Assembly (NCBI RefSeq): GCF_008386635.1
Contig: NZ_VUOE01000002.1
Coordinates: 817,751-881,750, forward strand
Length of the DNA: 64,000 nucleotides
DNA from: Maribacter flavus
Lineage (GTDB): Bacteria > Bacteroidota > Bacteroidia > Flavobacteriales > Flavobacteriaceae
Reading direction: 5' to 3'
Shown piece by piece: positions 50,519-60,633 of the stretch; within the stretch, counting starts at the first letter, position 1, and each line of letters opens with the position of its first letter. The notes beneath the pieces are model-generated. The model was given only the letters and a program-made list of their open reading frames with translations, was not told where the DNA came from and searched no databases. The translations under genes were made by a program, and so were the position numbers.

Positions 50519-53209
50519 TTAAAATAAAGTAGTTTGACCTTCACCCTGCTCGCCGTCCTTTTCATCACTGTCGTACTTACTTGTAGGCCCTGAGCCATAA
50601 TTTCCATTTTCTTCTGGAGAAATATTTTCCTCATCCACCACTTCAATATCCTCGGCATCTTCGGGTTCCTTTTCCTCATAAGGCAGCGGATCCAACAGGT
50701 TGATATTTTTTACTTTCTCAGGTGTCAGTTGATTGCCCATAGCCTTGATTCCCTTAACTGCTATAAAATCCTCCAGTTCCACCCTCAGGTTTTCCTTTGG
50801 ATCCTTGCCCCTGGGTTTGGGGAATTCAACTTCTACCACCGGAAGCCAATCGGTTGAAACGATTTCCAAATACGACTTTGAGTGATCAGTAATGAAGGTT
50901 TCCTCCTTATTTTCGTTTTCAACATGGAACCTTTTCACATAAAAACGTTCCTTTTCACCCTCCCAATAAATGGCCGAGATTGGTTTGTTGGGATTGTATT
51001 TTTCCAGAACGATCATATCCTCGTCAAAATGGGAAGTCAATACGGGCTGAATGGTTTTCACGACCCCTTTTTGTGTAATAATCAGCAAAAGATCATCTCC
51101 CTTAAATTCCCCTATGAGTTCTCCCCTACCGTCAACATTCAATCTTCGGACGACATCATCAAACCAGATCTTTCTGGGTTTTAACGTTGAAACGCCCTTT
51201 TCCTTGAGCTCTATACGCTTCACGGTATATTTGGTCACCACATTCCCTTTGGAGCTTCTGCCTTTAATAAGCACATCGGCAAAATCGATATCCCACTTCA
51301 ATTTTTTGATGCTTCCAGCTTGCCTCAGATTCACGGTAACCACTTCGGCTTCCCCATTAGGATTGGCTGAAAAATATAATACCTGTGAATTTGGGGTGCC
51401 TGCCGTCAAATCATAGCTTTTGTCCCTTGTAATGGAAGTGACATTGAACCTTTTAATATAGGAGGGGCCTCCTTTACCATCTTTATAAATCATGTTATAA
51501 ATAGTGCGCTTGTCCTTTTTCTTAAAAACGGCTACGTGGATAATGTTCTTACCCACAAAAGTCTTGGCGTCTACCTTGGTTACCTGCATGGAACCATCCC
51601 TAGTAAATACTATGATATCGTCAATATCGCTGCAGTCCGTCACATATTCGTCGCGCTTTAATGAAGTCCCCACAAAACCTTCCTCCCTATTAACATAGAG
51701 TTTGGTATTTCTAATAACCACCTTTGTGGCCTCGATATCATCGAAAATGCGTATCTCGGATTTTCGCTCCTTGCCTTTACCATAGGTCTCCTTTAGGTTT
51801 TTAAAGTAGTCTATGGCAAATTCGATCAAATGTTCCAAATGGTGCTTCACTTGGGCGATTTTGTCCTCTAGGCTTTCCAAATGTTGTTGGGCCTTGTCCA
51901 AATCGAATTTGGAAATCCGTTTGATCCTGATTTCGGTCAGGCGAACGATGTCCTCTTCCGTAACGGGACGCCTCAAATGCGTGGTATGGGGTTTTAAGCC
52001 TTTGTCAATGGCAGTGATGACGCCTTCCCAAGTTTCCTCTTCCTCGATATCCCGATAAATCCGATTTTCTATAAAGATTCTTTCAAGCGAAGCGAAGTGC
52101 CATTGTTCCTCCAACTCAGAAAGCTGGATTTCCAATTCCTGCCGCAACAGTTCTACCGTAGCATCCGTAGAACGTTTCAGCATTTCCGTTACTCCGATAA
52201 ACAATGGTTTATTATCCTCAATAATACAGCCTAAAGGAGAAATGGAGGATTCGCAGGCCGTAAAGGCATACAGTGCATCTATGGTCTTATCGGGCGAAAT
52301 CCCGGATGGCAGGTGGACCAAAATCTCTACTTCTGCAGCGGTATTGTCCTCGATTTTCTTGATCTTGATCTTCCCCTTGTCATTCGCCTTCAGGATGGAA
52401 TCGATTAACGTAGAGGTATTGGTTCCGTAAGGTATTTCATTGATAACCAGAGTATTTTTATCCAATTGGGAGATTCTGGCCCGCACCCGAATCTTCCCTC
52501 CACGTAATCCGTCATTGTAATTGCTTACATCGATAATCCCGGCGGTCGGAAAATCTGGAACCAACGTAAAACGCTTTCCTTTTAGGTGTTTTATGGAGGC
52601 ATCTATCAGCTCGATGAAATTATGCGGCAGGATTTTGGTCGAAAGCCCCACAGCAATACCTTCCGCCCCTTGGGCCAACAAAAGCGGAAATTTTACCGGT
52701 AGGTTTACAGGTTCTTTTTTTCTACCGTCATAACTTAATTGCCACTCGGTGATCTTAGGACTGTAAACGACCTCCAAGGCAAATTTGGACAATCTGGCCT
52801 CTATGTATCTTGATGCTGCGGCACTATCTCCAGTAAGAATATTACCCCAGTTTCCTTGGGTATCGATCAATAGATCCTTTTGCCCCAATTGCACCATGGC
52901 ATCGGCGATGCTGGCATCCCCGTGGGGGTGATACTGCATCGTATGGCCCACAACATTGGCGACCTTGTTATACCTACCGTCATCCAATTCCTTGAGCGAA
53001 TGCATGATTCGCCTTTGAACAGGCTTAAATCCGTCCTCAATGGCGGGAACGGCACGTTCCAAAATAACATAAGAAGCGTAGTCCAAAAACCAATCCTTAT
53101 ACATACCGGTAACCCTCGTTAGGGCCTCGGACGATTCGTCTTTGTTTGGTTGTTGACCTTCAGATAGATTATCGTTCTGACCGTCGTTCAAATCTTCATT
53201 TTCTTCCAT
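50519..53209 (-). CDS. parC: DNA topoisomerase IV subunit A
   Basis: ParC is the cleavage-reunion subunit of topoisomerase IV, which decatenates chromosomes. The 896-residue protein has the winged-helix part with the quinolone region HPHGDASIADAMVQLG (Ser100), the catalytic tyrosine at residue 135 in ASRYIEARLSKF, a tower and coiled coil, and a C-terminal beta-pinwheel. No GyrA-box (QRRGGRG) is seen, which supports ParC over GyrA. The tail is acidic and disordered. It follows parE, 23 bp after the parE stop. Confidence 0.93.
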   Translation of the reverse strand: MEENEDLNDGQNDNLSEGQQPNKDESSEALTRVTGMYKDWFLDYASYVILERAVPAIEDGFKPVQRRIMHSLKELDDGRYNKVANVVGHTMQYHPHGDASIADAMVQLGQKDLLIDTQGNWGNILTGDSAAASRYIEARLSKFALEVVYSPKITEWQLSYDGRKKEPVNLPVKFPLLLAQGAEGIAVGLSTKILPHNFIELIDASIKHLKGKRFTLVPDFPTAGIIDVSNYNDGLRGGKIRVRARISQLDKNTLVINEIPYGTNTSTLIDSILKANDKGKIKIKKIEDNTAAEVEILVHLPSGISPDKTIDALYAFTACESSISPLGCIIEDNKPLFIGVTEMLKRSTDATVELLRQELEIQLSELEEQWHFASLERIFIENRIYRDIEEEETWEGVITAIDKGLKPHTTHLRRPVTEEDIVRLTEIRIKRISKFDLDKAQQHLESLEDKIAQVKHHLEHLIEFAIDYFKNLKETYGKGKERKSEIRIFDDIEATKVVIRNTKLYVNREEGFVGTSLKRDEYVTDCSDIDDIIVFTRDGSMQVTKVDAKTFVGKNIIHVAVFKKKDKRTIYNMIYKDGKGGPSYIKRFNVTSITRDKSYDLTAGTPNSQVLYFSANPNGEAEVVTVNLRQAGSIKKLKWDIDFADVLIKGRSSKGNVVTKYTVKRIELKEKGVSTLKPRKIWFDDVVRRLNVDGRGELIGEFKGDDLLLIITQKGVVKTIQPVLTSHFDEDMIVLEKYNPNKPISAIYWEGEKERFYVKRFHVENENKEETFITDHSKSYLEIVSTDWLPVVEVEFPKPRGKDPKENLRVELEDFIAVKGIKAMGNQLTPEKVKNINLLDPLPYEEKEPEDAEDIEVVDEENISPEENGNYGSGPTSKYDSDEKDGEQGEGQTTLF

Positions 53210-53232
53210 TCAGAAGCAATCGTATTTCTAAT

Positions 53233-55095
53233 TTATTTTTGATTTTCCTCCACAAGGTCAATCTCCACTTTTAAGTTTTCTATGATGAATTCCTGTCTAT
53301 CCGGCGTATTTTTGCCCATGTAAAAATTCAGCAATTCCTCTATGGACATGGCCTTGTCCAACATTACCGGTTCCAACCGTATGTCGTCCCCAATAAAATG
53401 TTGGAATTCATCTGGGGAAATTTCGCCCAAACCCTTGAACCGCGTTATTTCAGGTTTGCCGGAAAGTTTTTGAATGGCCAATTGACGCTCCTCGTCACTA
53501 TAGCAATATATGGTCTCTTTCTTGTTCCGAACCCTGAACAATGGGGTTTGGAGAATGTACAGATGATTTTCCTTGATCAATTCGGGAAAAAACTGCAGGA
53601 AAAAAGTGATGAGCAATAACCTGATGTGCATCCCGTCCACATCGGCATCCGTAGCGATTACAATATTGTTATACCGAAGGTCCTCCATGGATTCCTCGAT
53701 ATTCAGTGCAGCTTGAAGCAAGTTGAACTCCTCGTTCTCATAAACGATTTTTTTGGACATGCCGTAGGAATTCAATGGCTTGCCACGAAGACTGAAAACG
53801 GCTTGGGTATTTACGTCCCGGGATTTTGTTATAGAACCGGAAGCCGAATCCCCCTCCGTAATAAATAGGGTGCTTTCCAACCTTCGCTCATTTTTCATGT
53901 CCCCCAGATGCACCCTGCAATCCCGTAATTTTTTATTGTGTAGGCTGGCTTTTTTGGCTCGGTCCCTGGCCAATTTTCGAATTCCGGAAAGTTCCTTCCG
54001 TTCCTTCTCCGCCATAATAATCTTACGCTGGAGTTTATCAGCGGTCTCGGGATTTTTGTGTAGATAATTATCCAACTGCGTACCTAAAAAGTCGTTTATA
54101 TAGGTTCTAACCGTTGGAAAATCGCCCCCCATTTCCGTGGAGCCCAATTTCGTTTTGGTCTGACTTTCAAAGACGGGTTCCATCACCTTGATGGAGATGG
54201 CCGAAATAATCGATTTGCGCACATCCGAAGCATCATAGTTCTTCCCATAGAAATCACGAATCGTCTTTACGATGGCTTCCCTAAAAGCCGCTTGGTGGGT
54301 ACCTCCTTGGGTGGTGTGCTGTCCGTTGACAAAGGAATGGTATTCCTCGCTATACTGGGTCTTGCTATGTGTAATCGCGACCTCTATATCGTCCCCTTTC
54401 AAATGGATAACGGGGTACAACATGTCATCCATATTGTTATTGTCCTCCAACAGGTCCTTTAGCCCGTTTTCCGAATGGAATTTCTCCCCATTAAAAACGA
54501 TGGTCAACCCTGGATTTAGGTATACATAGTTTTTGAGCATGCGCTCCACATACTCGTTTCGGTACTTGTAATTTTTGAAAATACTTTCGTCCGGAACGAA
54601 AGTAACCTTGGTTCCCTTTCTTTTTGAAGTATCCTCAGGGCCTTCCTCCTTATCCAAATTCCCAAAACTGAACTGTGCGGTCTTTACCTGATTGTCCCTT
54701 GAGGACTGGACCTCAAAAAAACTGGAAAGGGCATTCACAGCCTTTGTACCGACACCGTTCAAACCTACGGATTTCTTGAATGCCCGACTGTCATACTTAC
54801 CGCCGGTGTTCATTTTGGAAACAACGTCCACCACCTTTCCCAAAGGTATGCCCCTACCGTAATCCCTCACTTTCACGGTTTTGTCCTTAATAGTAATCTC
54901 AATGGTCTTTCCGGCGCCCATAACGAACTCATCAATACAGTTATCGATAACTTCCTTGAGCAGAATATAGATTCCGTCGTCTGCCGAAGAGCCGTCCCCC
55001 AATTTTCCGATGTACATCCCAGGCCGCAATCGGATGTGTTCTTTCCAGTCGAGCGAGCGTATGTTATCTTCGGTATACTGCGATTCTTGGGACAT
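53233..55095 (-). CDS. parE: DNA topoisomerase IV subunit B
   Basis: ParE is the ATPase subunit of topoisomerase IV. The 620-residue protein has the GHKL ATP-binding motifs [21 protein letters not shown] and [14 protein letters not shown]. The ATP-lid and transducer follow, and then the TOPRIM domain [11 protein letters not shown] and [16 protein letters not shown] with catalytic acidic residues. It directly precedes parC, in the same transcript. A weak promoter-like TATCTTTA lies near 55120, about 20 bp before the start. Confidence 0.95.
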   Translation of the reverse strand: MSQESQYTEDNIRSLDWKEHIRLRPGMYIGKLGDGSSADDGIYILLKEVIDNCIDEFVMGAGKTIEITIKDKTVKVRDYGRGIPLGKVVDVVSKMNTGGKYDSRAFKKSVGLNGVGTKAVNALSSFFEVQSSRDNQVKTAQFSFGNLDKEEGPEDTSKRKGTKVTFVPDESIFKNYKYRNEYVERMLKNYVYLNPGLTIVFNGEKFHSENGLKDLLEDNNNMDDMLYPVIHLKGDDIEVAITHSKTQYSEEYHSFVNGQHTTQGGTHQAAFREAIVKTIRDFYGKNYDASDVRKSIISAISIKVMEPVFESQTKTKLGSTEMGGDFPTVRTYINDFLGTQLDNYLHKNPETADKLQRKIIMAEKERKELSGIRKLARDRAKKASLHNKKLRDCRVHLGDMKNERRLESTLFITEGDSASGSITKSRDVNTQAVFSLRGKPLNSYGMSKKIVYENEEFNLLQAALNIEESMEDLRYNNIVIATDADVDGMHIRLLLITFFLQFFPELIKENHLYILQTPLFRVRNKKETIYCYSDEERQLAIQKLSGKPEITRFKGLGEISPDEFQHFIGDDIRLEPVMLDKAMSIEELLNFYMGKNTPDRQEFIIENLKVEIDLVEENQK

Positions 55096-55392
55096 TTAAC
55101 TAAAATTTATGAAAGCGTGGCTAAAGATAGCATGACTCGCATAAAGATAAAACCCCTTAGCAGTAAAGTAATTAACAATAGATGGCCCCGTATTGTTGAT
55201 ATAGTAGCTACCTGTCCTCCAAAGGGAAAATTATAAAGCCCATGATTTTCAACATGCCCACAATCCAATTTTTTATCCTGAAATGTGATGTATTGGTGTA
55301 AATTGAAGTATTCATATTGAGTAGAACAGCCAATGAAACCAATTTAAAGCAAGTTTTATAAAAAGGGATTCCCGGTTTTGGAGTTAGGTGGC
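55096..55392. other. Intergenic region of about 297 bp, no gene
   Basis: The region between parE and the end of ychF holds no frame I would support. The minus strand has TATCTTTA-type boxes close to parE that could be its promoter. I see no repeat or RNA gene. Confidence 0.4.
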
Positions 55393-56487
55393 CTATACGT
55401 TGAATCTAAAGTGCATTACATCGCCATCCTTAACGATATATTCCTTGCCTTCCACACGCATTTTACCTGCTTCCTTCACCTTGGCCTCACTGCCGAATTT
55501 TACATAATCGTCAAAGGCGATTACTTCGGCGCGGATGAAACCTTTTTCAAAGTCGGTATGAATGACTCCGGCTGCTTGGGGAGCCGTCGCTCCTACTGGA
55601 ATAGTCCAAGCACGCACCTCCTTTACACCGGCGGTAAAGTAGGTTTCAAGATTTAGGAGTCGGTATGCACCCCGTATCAATTTTGCAGATCCCGGCTCTT
55701 TCAAACCTAGGTCTTCCAGGAACATTTGCCGTTCTTCGTACGTCTCTAACTCGGTTATATCGGCCTCTGTACCTACGGCCAAAAAAATCACTTCGGCATT
55801 TTCGTTGGCAACTGCCTCCTTTACCTTTTCTACGTAGGCATTTCCTGTAGATGCCGACTCCTCATCCACATTGCACACATACATTACGGGCTTGTCTGTT
55901 ATGAACTGTAGTGGTTTCACGAATTCCGTCCTATCTTCTTTGGATATTTCGATGGCCCTAACTGAAACCCCGGATTCCAGGCCATTTTTAATCGCCATTA
56001 AAACCGCCTCTTCCTTTTGTGCTTCCTTATTTCCTGTTTTGGCCGCTCTTTTTACCTTGTCCAATTTTTTGTCCACCGTCTCCAAATCCTTTAATTGAAG
56101 TTCCATGTCAATGGTTTCCTTATCCCGGATCGGATTTACACTTCCATCAACATGGACGATGTTGTCGTTATCAAAACATCTTAATACGTGTAGGATAGCA
56201 TCGGTCTCACGGATATTTCCCAAAAACTGGTTTCCCAAACCTTCACCCTTGCTGGCTCCTTTTACCAAACCGGCAATGTCCACAATCTCCACGGTCGCAG
56301 GCACCACACGTTCCGGTTTTACCAACTCCTCCAGTTTTTCCAACCGTGTGTCAGGGACGTTTACCACACCAATATTGGGCTCTATGGTACAAAACGGAAA
56401 ATTGGCACTTTGTGCCTTCGCATTGGACAAACAATTAAATAGGGTCGATTTTCCCACATTGGGCAATCCTACGATTCCTGCTTTCAT
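55393..56487 (-). CDS. ychF: Redox-regulated ATPase YchF
   Basis: YchF is an Obg-type P-loop protein that prefers ATP to GTP and binds ribosomes. The 364-residue protein has G1 [14 protein letters not shown], the G3-like [20 protein letters not shown], a coiled coil with [14 protein letters not shown], and NVDE in place of the GTP-specific NKxD ([11 protein letters not shown]). A TGS-like C-terminus follows ([20 protein letters not shown]). It stands alone between parE and the ferredoxin gene. Confidence 0.96.
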   Translation of the reverse strand: MKAGIVGLPNVGKSTLFNCLSNAKAQSANFPFCTIEPNIGVVNVPDTRLEKLEELVKPERVVPATVEIVDIAGLVKGASKGEGLGNQFLGNIRETDAILHVLRCFDNDNIVHVDGSVNPIRDKETIDMELQLKDLETVDKKLDKVKRAAKTGNKEAQKEEAVLMAIKNGLESGVSVRAIEISKEDRTEFVKPLQFITDKPVMYVCNVDEESASTGNAYVEKVKEAVANENAEVIFLAVGTEADITELETYEERQMFLEDLGLKEPGSAKLIRGAYRLLNLETYFTAGVKEVRAWTIPVGATAPQAAGVIHTDFEKGFIRAEVIAFDDYVKFGSEAKVKEAGKMRVEGKEYIVKDGDVMHFRFNV

Positions 56488-56547
56488 TATTTTAAAAGTT
56501 AGATACTAGATACTAAATATTAGATGATAGACTTTTATTTCGGGGCG

Positions 56548-56555
56548 CAAAGATA
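56548..56555 (-). promoter_or_regulatory. -7 promoter motif for ychF
   Basis: The minus strand reads TATCTTTG, an exact TAnnTTTG, 60 bp before the ychF ATG. Dispersed repeat copy C lies just upstream. Confidence 0.5.
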
Positions 56556-56578
56556 GCTTTTACGCTGTTATTATTCCT

Positions 56579-56672
56579 ATGAAACCCACATAGAGGGATT
56601 TGTTATGGTAAGTAAAATACCTTCACAAAAGGAAATGCTTAAAAATCAAGCTATTAACCTAAATTTTAAACG
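56579..56672 (-). repeat. Dispersed repeat, copy C (reverse orientation)
   Basis: The plus strand begins ATGAAACCCACATAGAGGG and ATTTGTTATGG, and ends TTAACCTAAATTTTAAACG followed by CATGAAA. It is the reverse complement form of copies A and B. It lies between ychF and the fdx terminator. Confidence 0.8.
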
Positions 56673-56680
56673 CATGAAAT

Positions 56681-56704
56681 AAAAAAACCCGAACGAGGTT
56701 CGGG
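56681..56704 (-). terminator. Terminator downstream of the ferredoxin gene
   Basis: On the minus strand CCCGAAC, loop CTC, GTTCGGG followed by TTTTTTT. It lies 44 bp after the fdx stop. Confidence 0.85.
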
Positions 56705-56747
56705 AAAAGTCTATTTTCTACTTTTTGGAAGCAAAGCGGTCCATTCG

Positions 56748-57101
56748 CTAACCTTCCGGATGCATGAAAGCCTGTTTCGCCAACAGGATCTCCTCTGATT
56801 CCACGTGGTCCTCATCGGGCACACAACAATCCACAGGACATACGGCCGCGCATTGCGGCTCTTCATGAAAGCCCATACATTCCGTACACTTATCGGGTGC
56901 AATGTAATAGACTTCATCGCTAATAGGTTCTTGGGCATCCTCTGCGTTCACGGCCTTACCATTGGGCAAAACCACGTCTCCCTTCAATGACGTGCCATCT
57001 CCATAGCGCCACTCATCGGCTCCTTCATAAATTGCCGTATTGGGGCATTCCGGTTCGCAGGCCCCACAGTTTATACATTCGTCTGTTATAATAATAGCCA
57101 T
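56748..57101 (-). CDS. 4Fe-4S dicluster ferredoxin
   Basis: The 117-residue protein has two cysteine clusters. [15 protein letters not shown] near the N-terminus gives one Cx2Cx2CxxxCP set. The second, [20 protein letters not shown], has a widened Cx2C-x8-C spacing. This is the Bacteroidota type of YfhL/Fdx-like ferredoxin, an electron carrier. The gene is divergent from the acyl-CoA reductase gene (gap about 128 bp), with its own promoter and terminator. The redox partner is unknown. Confidence 0.92.
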   Translation of the reverse strand: MAIIITDECINCGACEPECPNTAIYEGADEWRYGDGTSLKGDVVLPNGKAVNAEDAQEPISDEVYYIAPDKCTECMGFHEEPQCAAVCPVDCCVPDEDHVESEEILLAKQAFMHPEG

Positions 57102-57127
57102 AATTCAATTTTTATTTAATTTCGATT

Positions 57128-57135
57128 CAAAATTA
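57128..57135 (-). promoter_or_regulatory. -7 promoter motif for the ferredoxin gene
   Basis: The minus strand reads TAATTTTG, an exact TAnnTTTG, 26 bp before the ATG at 57101. Confidence 0.5.
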
Positions 57136-57183
57136 AAACCACCTTTGGGTACTTCTGCCCCACACTTTTTCAATTGAGAATCT

Positions 57184-57191
57184 TACTTTTG
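57184..57191 (+). promoter_or_regulatory. -7 promoter motif for the acyl-CoA reductase gene
   Basis: TACTTTTG matches TAnnTTTG, 38 bp before ATG 57230. It is divergent with the ferredoxin promoter in the same gap. Confidence 0.5.
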
Positions 57192-57229
57192 CACAAAAGT
57201 AAACCCTAGTAAACTTGTATACAAATATA

Positions 57230-58303
57230 ATGGCAGAACAACCAGAAAGCATAAAAGCTTTTGTTAAACTCGGAGAATTTTTGGGTGATTTTTGCCGATT
57301 TACCAAAGGGAACAATGAAATTAAAGGAGACCAGGTAACTTGGTTCCACAAACTGGAGGCCGTGGTAGATAGAGCTACCAGTCATAACGGCTGGTTCACT
57401 GAGGCGAACATCTTATTCGCCTTTGAACAGTGGTCCAACGCGTTGCAAGCCGATAACTTACAAAAATGGCTAGATCGGTATGATATTCAAAATTCGAGTC
57501 CCTTAACAGTTGCCATCATTATGGCCGGAAACATTCCCTTGGTAGGGTTCCATGATTTTTTATCCGTGCTGGTAACCGGAAACCGCGCCTTGGTAAAGTT
57601 ATCCAGCAACGATAGGCTTTTGATACCCTTTTTGGCAGAATATCTGGTATCGGTTGCGCCCTTACTTTCAGACCGTATTTCATTTTCAGATGAAATCCTG
57701 ACCGATTATGATGTGGTCATCGCTACGGGAAGCAACAATACCGCCCGCTATTTTGAGTACTATTTCGGTAAGAAGCCAAATATTATCCGAAGAAACAGAA
57801 ATTCGGTTGCAATAATCCAGGGCGACGAAACACCCGAAACACTTTCGCTATTAGGTGAGGATATTTTCCTGTATTATGGCTTAGGATGTAGAAGCGTATC
57901 CAAAATCTTTGTCCCCCATGGGTTCGATTTTGACCGGCTCTACAAAGCCATTTATCCCATTAATCCTATTATACACGAGAATAAATACGCCAACAACTAT
58001 GATTACAACAAGGCCGTGTACCTTATGAGCGAATTCAAGTTTTTGGACAACGGTTTCCTACTATTGAAGGAAGATGACGGCTATGCCTCTCCCATTGCGA
58101 CTCTTTTTTACGAATATTATGAAACTTGGGAGTCTCTAGAAACTACCTTGACGAGGGATGCCGATAAAATCCAGTGCATCGTTTCTTCCAAACCCCGTCC
58201 AGGCCATATCGCCTTTGGAGAATCCCAAAAACCCGCACTCTGGGATTATGCGGATGGAGTGGATACTGTTGAATTCCTGTTAAAAACATCCCTCAAGAAT
58301 TAA
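57230..58303 (+). CDS. Acyl-CoA reductase (LuxC family)
   Basis: From ATG 57230 (MAEQPESIKAFVKLGEFLGD) the protein has 357 residues. It belongs to the LuxC-like acyl-CoA reductase family, which reduces acyl groups to aldehydes via a cysteine thioester. Motifs are VAIIMAGNIPLVGFHDFLSV, ALVKLSSNDRLLIPFL, the nucleotide-binding VVIATGSNNTARYFEYYF and the candidate nucleophile in FLYYGLGCRSVSKIFVPHG. It precedes serC by 61 bp on the same strand. Reduced cofactor could come from the ferredoxin next door, but that is positional only. Confidence 0.85.
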   Translation: MAEQPESIKAFVKLGEFLGDFCRFTKGNNEIKGDQVTWFHKLEAVVDRATSHNGWFTEANILFAFEQWSNALQADNLQKWLDRYDIQNSSPLTVAIIMAGNIPLVGFHDFLSVLVTGNRALVKLSSNDRLLIPFLAEYLVSVAPLLSDRISFSDEILTDYDVVIATGSNNTARYFEYYFGKKPNIIRRNRNSVAIIQGDETPETLSLLGEDIFLYYGLGCRSVSKIFVPHGFDFDRLYKAIYPINPIIHENKYANNYDYNKAVYLMSEFKFLDNGFLLLKEDDGYASPIATLFYEYYETWESLETTLTRDADKIQCIVSSKPRPGHIAFGESQKPALWDYADGVDTVEFLLKTSLKN

Positions 58304-58364
58304 ATCCATCTTTATCTTAAATCAATAGAAATTTCTGACCTTTATCCCCTTAATCAATTGAAAA

Positions 58365-59429
58365 ATGCAAAAACATAATTTTAGTGCCGGTCCCTGTGTC
58401 CTTCCTAGGGAAGTACTCCTTAAAGCCTCTGAGGCCGTTATGGATTTTAACGGATCTGGCCTGTCCTTAATAGAAATTTCTCACCGAAGTAAGGATTTTG
58501 TGGCCGTAATGGAACGTGCCCGTTCCCTTGTGTTGGAATTATTAAATCTAGAGGGAAAGGGGTATCAGGCCCTATTTTTACAAGGGGGTGCCAGTATGGA
58601 GTTTTTAATGGTGGCCTACAATCTTTTGGAAACGAAGGCGGGCTATTTAAATACTGGAACTTGGAGCGATAAGGCCATCAAGGAGGCCAAACTTTTTGGG
58701 GAGGTAGTGGAAGTCGGGTCTTCTAAGGACGAAAATTTCAACTACATACCAAAGGGATATGCGGTTCCTTCTGGTTTGGATTATTTACACCTTACATCCA
58801 ACAATACCATTTTTGGAACACAGTTTAAAAAATTTCCTACGACCGATGCTCCGTTGGTCTGCGATATGAGTTCCGATATTTTCTCACGGGTGCTGGATTT
58901 TTCTAAATTCGATTTGATATATGCCGGCGCACAAAAGAATATGGGCCCTGCCGGTACCACATTGGTCGTTATCAAAGAGGAAATATTGGGCAAGGTGTCT
59001 CGGAAAATTCCATCCATGCTGAACTATCAATTACATATCGATAAGGAAAGCATGTACAACACCCCACCCGTTTTTGCCGTCTACACGTCCATGCTCACCT
59101 TGGAATGGCTAAAGAATATGGGAGGCATCGCCGCCATTGAGGAAATCAACGAGAAAAAGGCCCAGTTACTGTATTCGGAAATCGATTTGAATCCCGTTTT
59201 CGAGGGGTATGCCAACAAAAATGACCGTTCCAATATGAACGCCACCTTTAATTTGGCGGAAGAAGGTCTTAAGGATACGTTTGACGCCATGCTGAAAGAA
59301 GCCGGAATCAACGGTTTGAACGGGCATCGCTCGGTTGGTGGATATAGGGCCAGTATGTACAATGCCCTTTCCTTGGAAAGTGTTGGAGTCCTGGTGGACG
59401 TAATGAGCGAAATGGAACGGAAAGCATAA
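58365..59429 (+). CDS. serC: Phosphoserine aminotransferase
   Basis: SerC is the PLP enzyme that makes phosphoserine from phosphohydroxypyruvate. The 354-residue protein has HNFSAGPCVLPREVL, FLQGGASMEFLMVAYNLL, the PLP lysine in LIYAGAQKNMGPAGTTLVV, and MNATFNLAEEGLKD. The C-terminal HRSVGGYRASMYNAL is typical. The gene is followed after 187 bp, holding a dispersed repeat, by serA; the two form the serine pathway pair of this window. Confidence 0.96.
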   Translation: MQKHNFSAGPCVLPREVLLKASEAVMDFNGSGLSLIEISHRSKDFVAVMERARSLVLELLNLEGKGYQALFLQGGASMEFLMVAYNLLETKAGYLNTGTWSDKAIKEAKLFGEVVEVGSSKDENFNYIPKGYAVPSGLDYLHLTSNNTIFGTQFKKFPTTDAPLVCDMSSDIFSRVLDFSKFDLIYAGAQKNMGPAGTTLVVIKEEILGKVSRKIPSMLNYQLHIDKESMYNTPPVFAVYTSMLTLEWLKNMGGIAAIEEINEKKAQLLYSEIDLNPVFEGYANKNDRSNMNATFNLAEEGLKDTFDAMLKEAGINGLNGHRSVGGYRASMYNALSLESVGVLVDVMSEMERKA

Positions 59430-59433
59430 CAAA

Positions 59434-59526
59434 ATGAAACCCTCATCGAGGGAGTTGTTATGGTAAGTAAAATACTTATTCCAGATTGAATATTTAATAA
59501 TCAGGCTATTGACCACATAATTAACG
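59434..59526 (-). repeat. Dispersed repeat, copy D (reverse orientation)
   Basis: The plus strand begins ATGAAACCCTCATCGAGGG then AGTTGTTATGGTAAGT, and ends AATTAACG followed by TATGAAA. It is the most diverged copy and lies between serC and serA. Confidence 0.75.
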
Positions 59527-59616
59527 TATGAAATGAGCCATAACAAGTCTTGATACCCACCTTGATGGTTATTGGTGAATTGCATCTGACCTTTTAATAA
59601 TATTAAATATAAACAG

Positions 59617-60567
59617 ATGAAAATATTGGCGAACGACGGAATATCCCAGAAGGGCATTTCGCTTCTTGAGAAGAATGGATTTGACGTAATTACTACCAAT
59701 GTGGCCCAAGAACAACTGGGCCATTTTATAAATAAAAACGAGGTAATGGGACTTTTAGTACGAAGTGCCACAAAGGTCAACAAAGATCTGATCGATGCAT
59801 GTCCCAACCTAAAGCTCGTTGGCCGTGGTGGCGTAGGCATGGACAACATCGATGTGGAATATGCCCACAAAAAAGGTATCCAGGTAATCAATACGCCCTC
59901 GGCATCCTCATTGTCGGTAGCGGAGCTGGTATTTGCCCATTTGTACGGAGGTGTCCGGTTTTTATATGATGCCAATAGAAACATGCCTTTGGAAGGCGAT
60001 AGCAAGTTCAAGCAACTAAAAAAATCCTACGGAAACGGAAAGGAACTTGCCGGTAAGACTTTGGGTATCATTGGATTTGGAAGGATTGGACAGGCCGTTG
60101 CAAAATTGGCCCTTGGTGCCGGAATGAAAGTGGTCTTCTTTGACCCATTGTTGGATGATGTTTCCCTAACATTGTCCTTTTTTGACGGACAATCCGTCAC
60201 TTTCCATCTAAAAAAAACGGATAAGGAAGAATTGTTAAGGATATCGGACTTCATAACGGTCCATGTTCCCGCACAGAAAAACTATGTTTTGGGCAAGAAC
60301 GAATTCGACCTGATGAAAGATGGCGTTGGAATTATCAATGCAGCCAGAGGAGGTGTAATTGATGAAGTCGCACTTGTGGACGCCTTGGAGAGTGATAAGG
60401 TTTCCTTTGCCGGGATGGATGTGTACGAATCGGAACCACGACCCGAAATCAGGATATTGATGCATCCTAAAATATCCTTGACACCACACATTGGAGGTGC
60501 CACTAACGAAGCACAGGACAGGATTGGGATTGAGTTGGCGGAGCAGATAATTTCACATTTTAAATAG
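59617..60567 (+). CDS. serA: D-3-phosphoglycerate dehydrogenase (short form)
   Basis: SerA oxidises 3-phosphoglycerate with NAD in serine synthesis. The 316-residue D-2-hydroxyacid dehydrogenase has RGGVGMDNIDVEYAHKKGIQ, the nucleotide-binding LGIIGFGRIGQAVAKLALGA, the catalytic arginine in INAARGGVIDEVALVDAL, the glutamate in GMDVYESEPRP and the histidine in LTPHIGGATNEAQDRIG. The C-terminal ACT regulatory domain is absent, as in several Bacteroidota. The serC neighbour supports the SerA role over other hydroxyacid dehydrogenases. Confidence 0.88.
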   Translation: MKILANDGISQKGISLLEKNGFDVITTNVAQEQLGHFINKNEVMGLLVRSATKVNKDLIDACPNLKLVGRGGVGMDNIDVEYAHKKGIQVINTPSASSLSVAELVFAHLYGGVRFLYDANRNMPLEGDSKFKQLKKSYGNGKELAGKTLGIIGFGRIGQAVAKLALGAGMKVVFFDPLLDDVSLTLSFFDGQSVTFHLKKTDKEELLRISDFITVHVPAQKNYVLGKNEFDLMKDGVGIINAARGGVIDEVALVDALESDKVSFAGMDVYESEPRPEIRILMHPKISLTPHIGGATNEAQDRIGIELAEQIISHFK

Positions 60568-60633
60568 TGCTTTATTGCGACTTTTTTGAACTCTTTTTGT
60601 ACATTACCGGCAGAACATTAAATTAACTATAAA

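Noticed and set aside
55036..55236. Plus-strand 66-codon frame overlapping the start of parE
   Set aside because: It overlaps the parE N-terminus in antisense and has no recognisable sequence.
59166..60011. A 281-codon minus-strand frame across the end of serC and the start of serA
   Set aside because: It lies opposite two well-conserved genes and has no motif.
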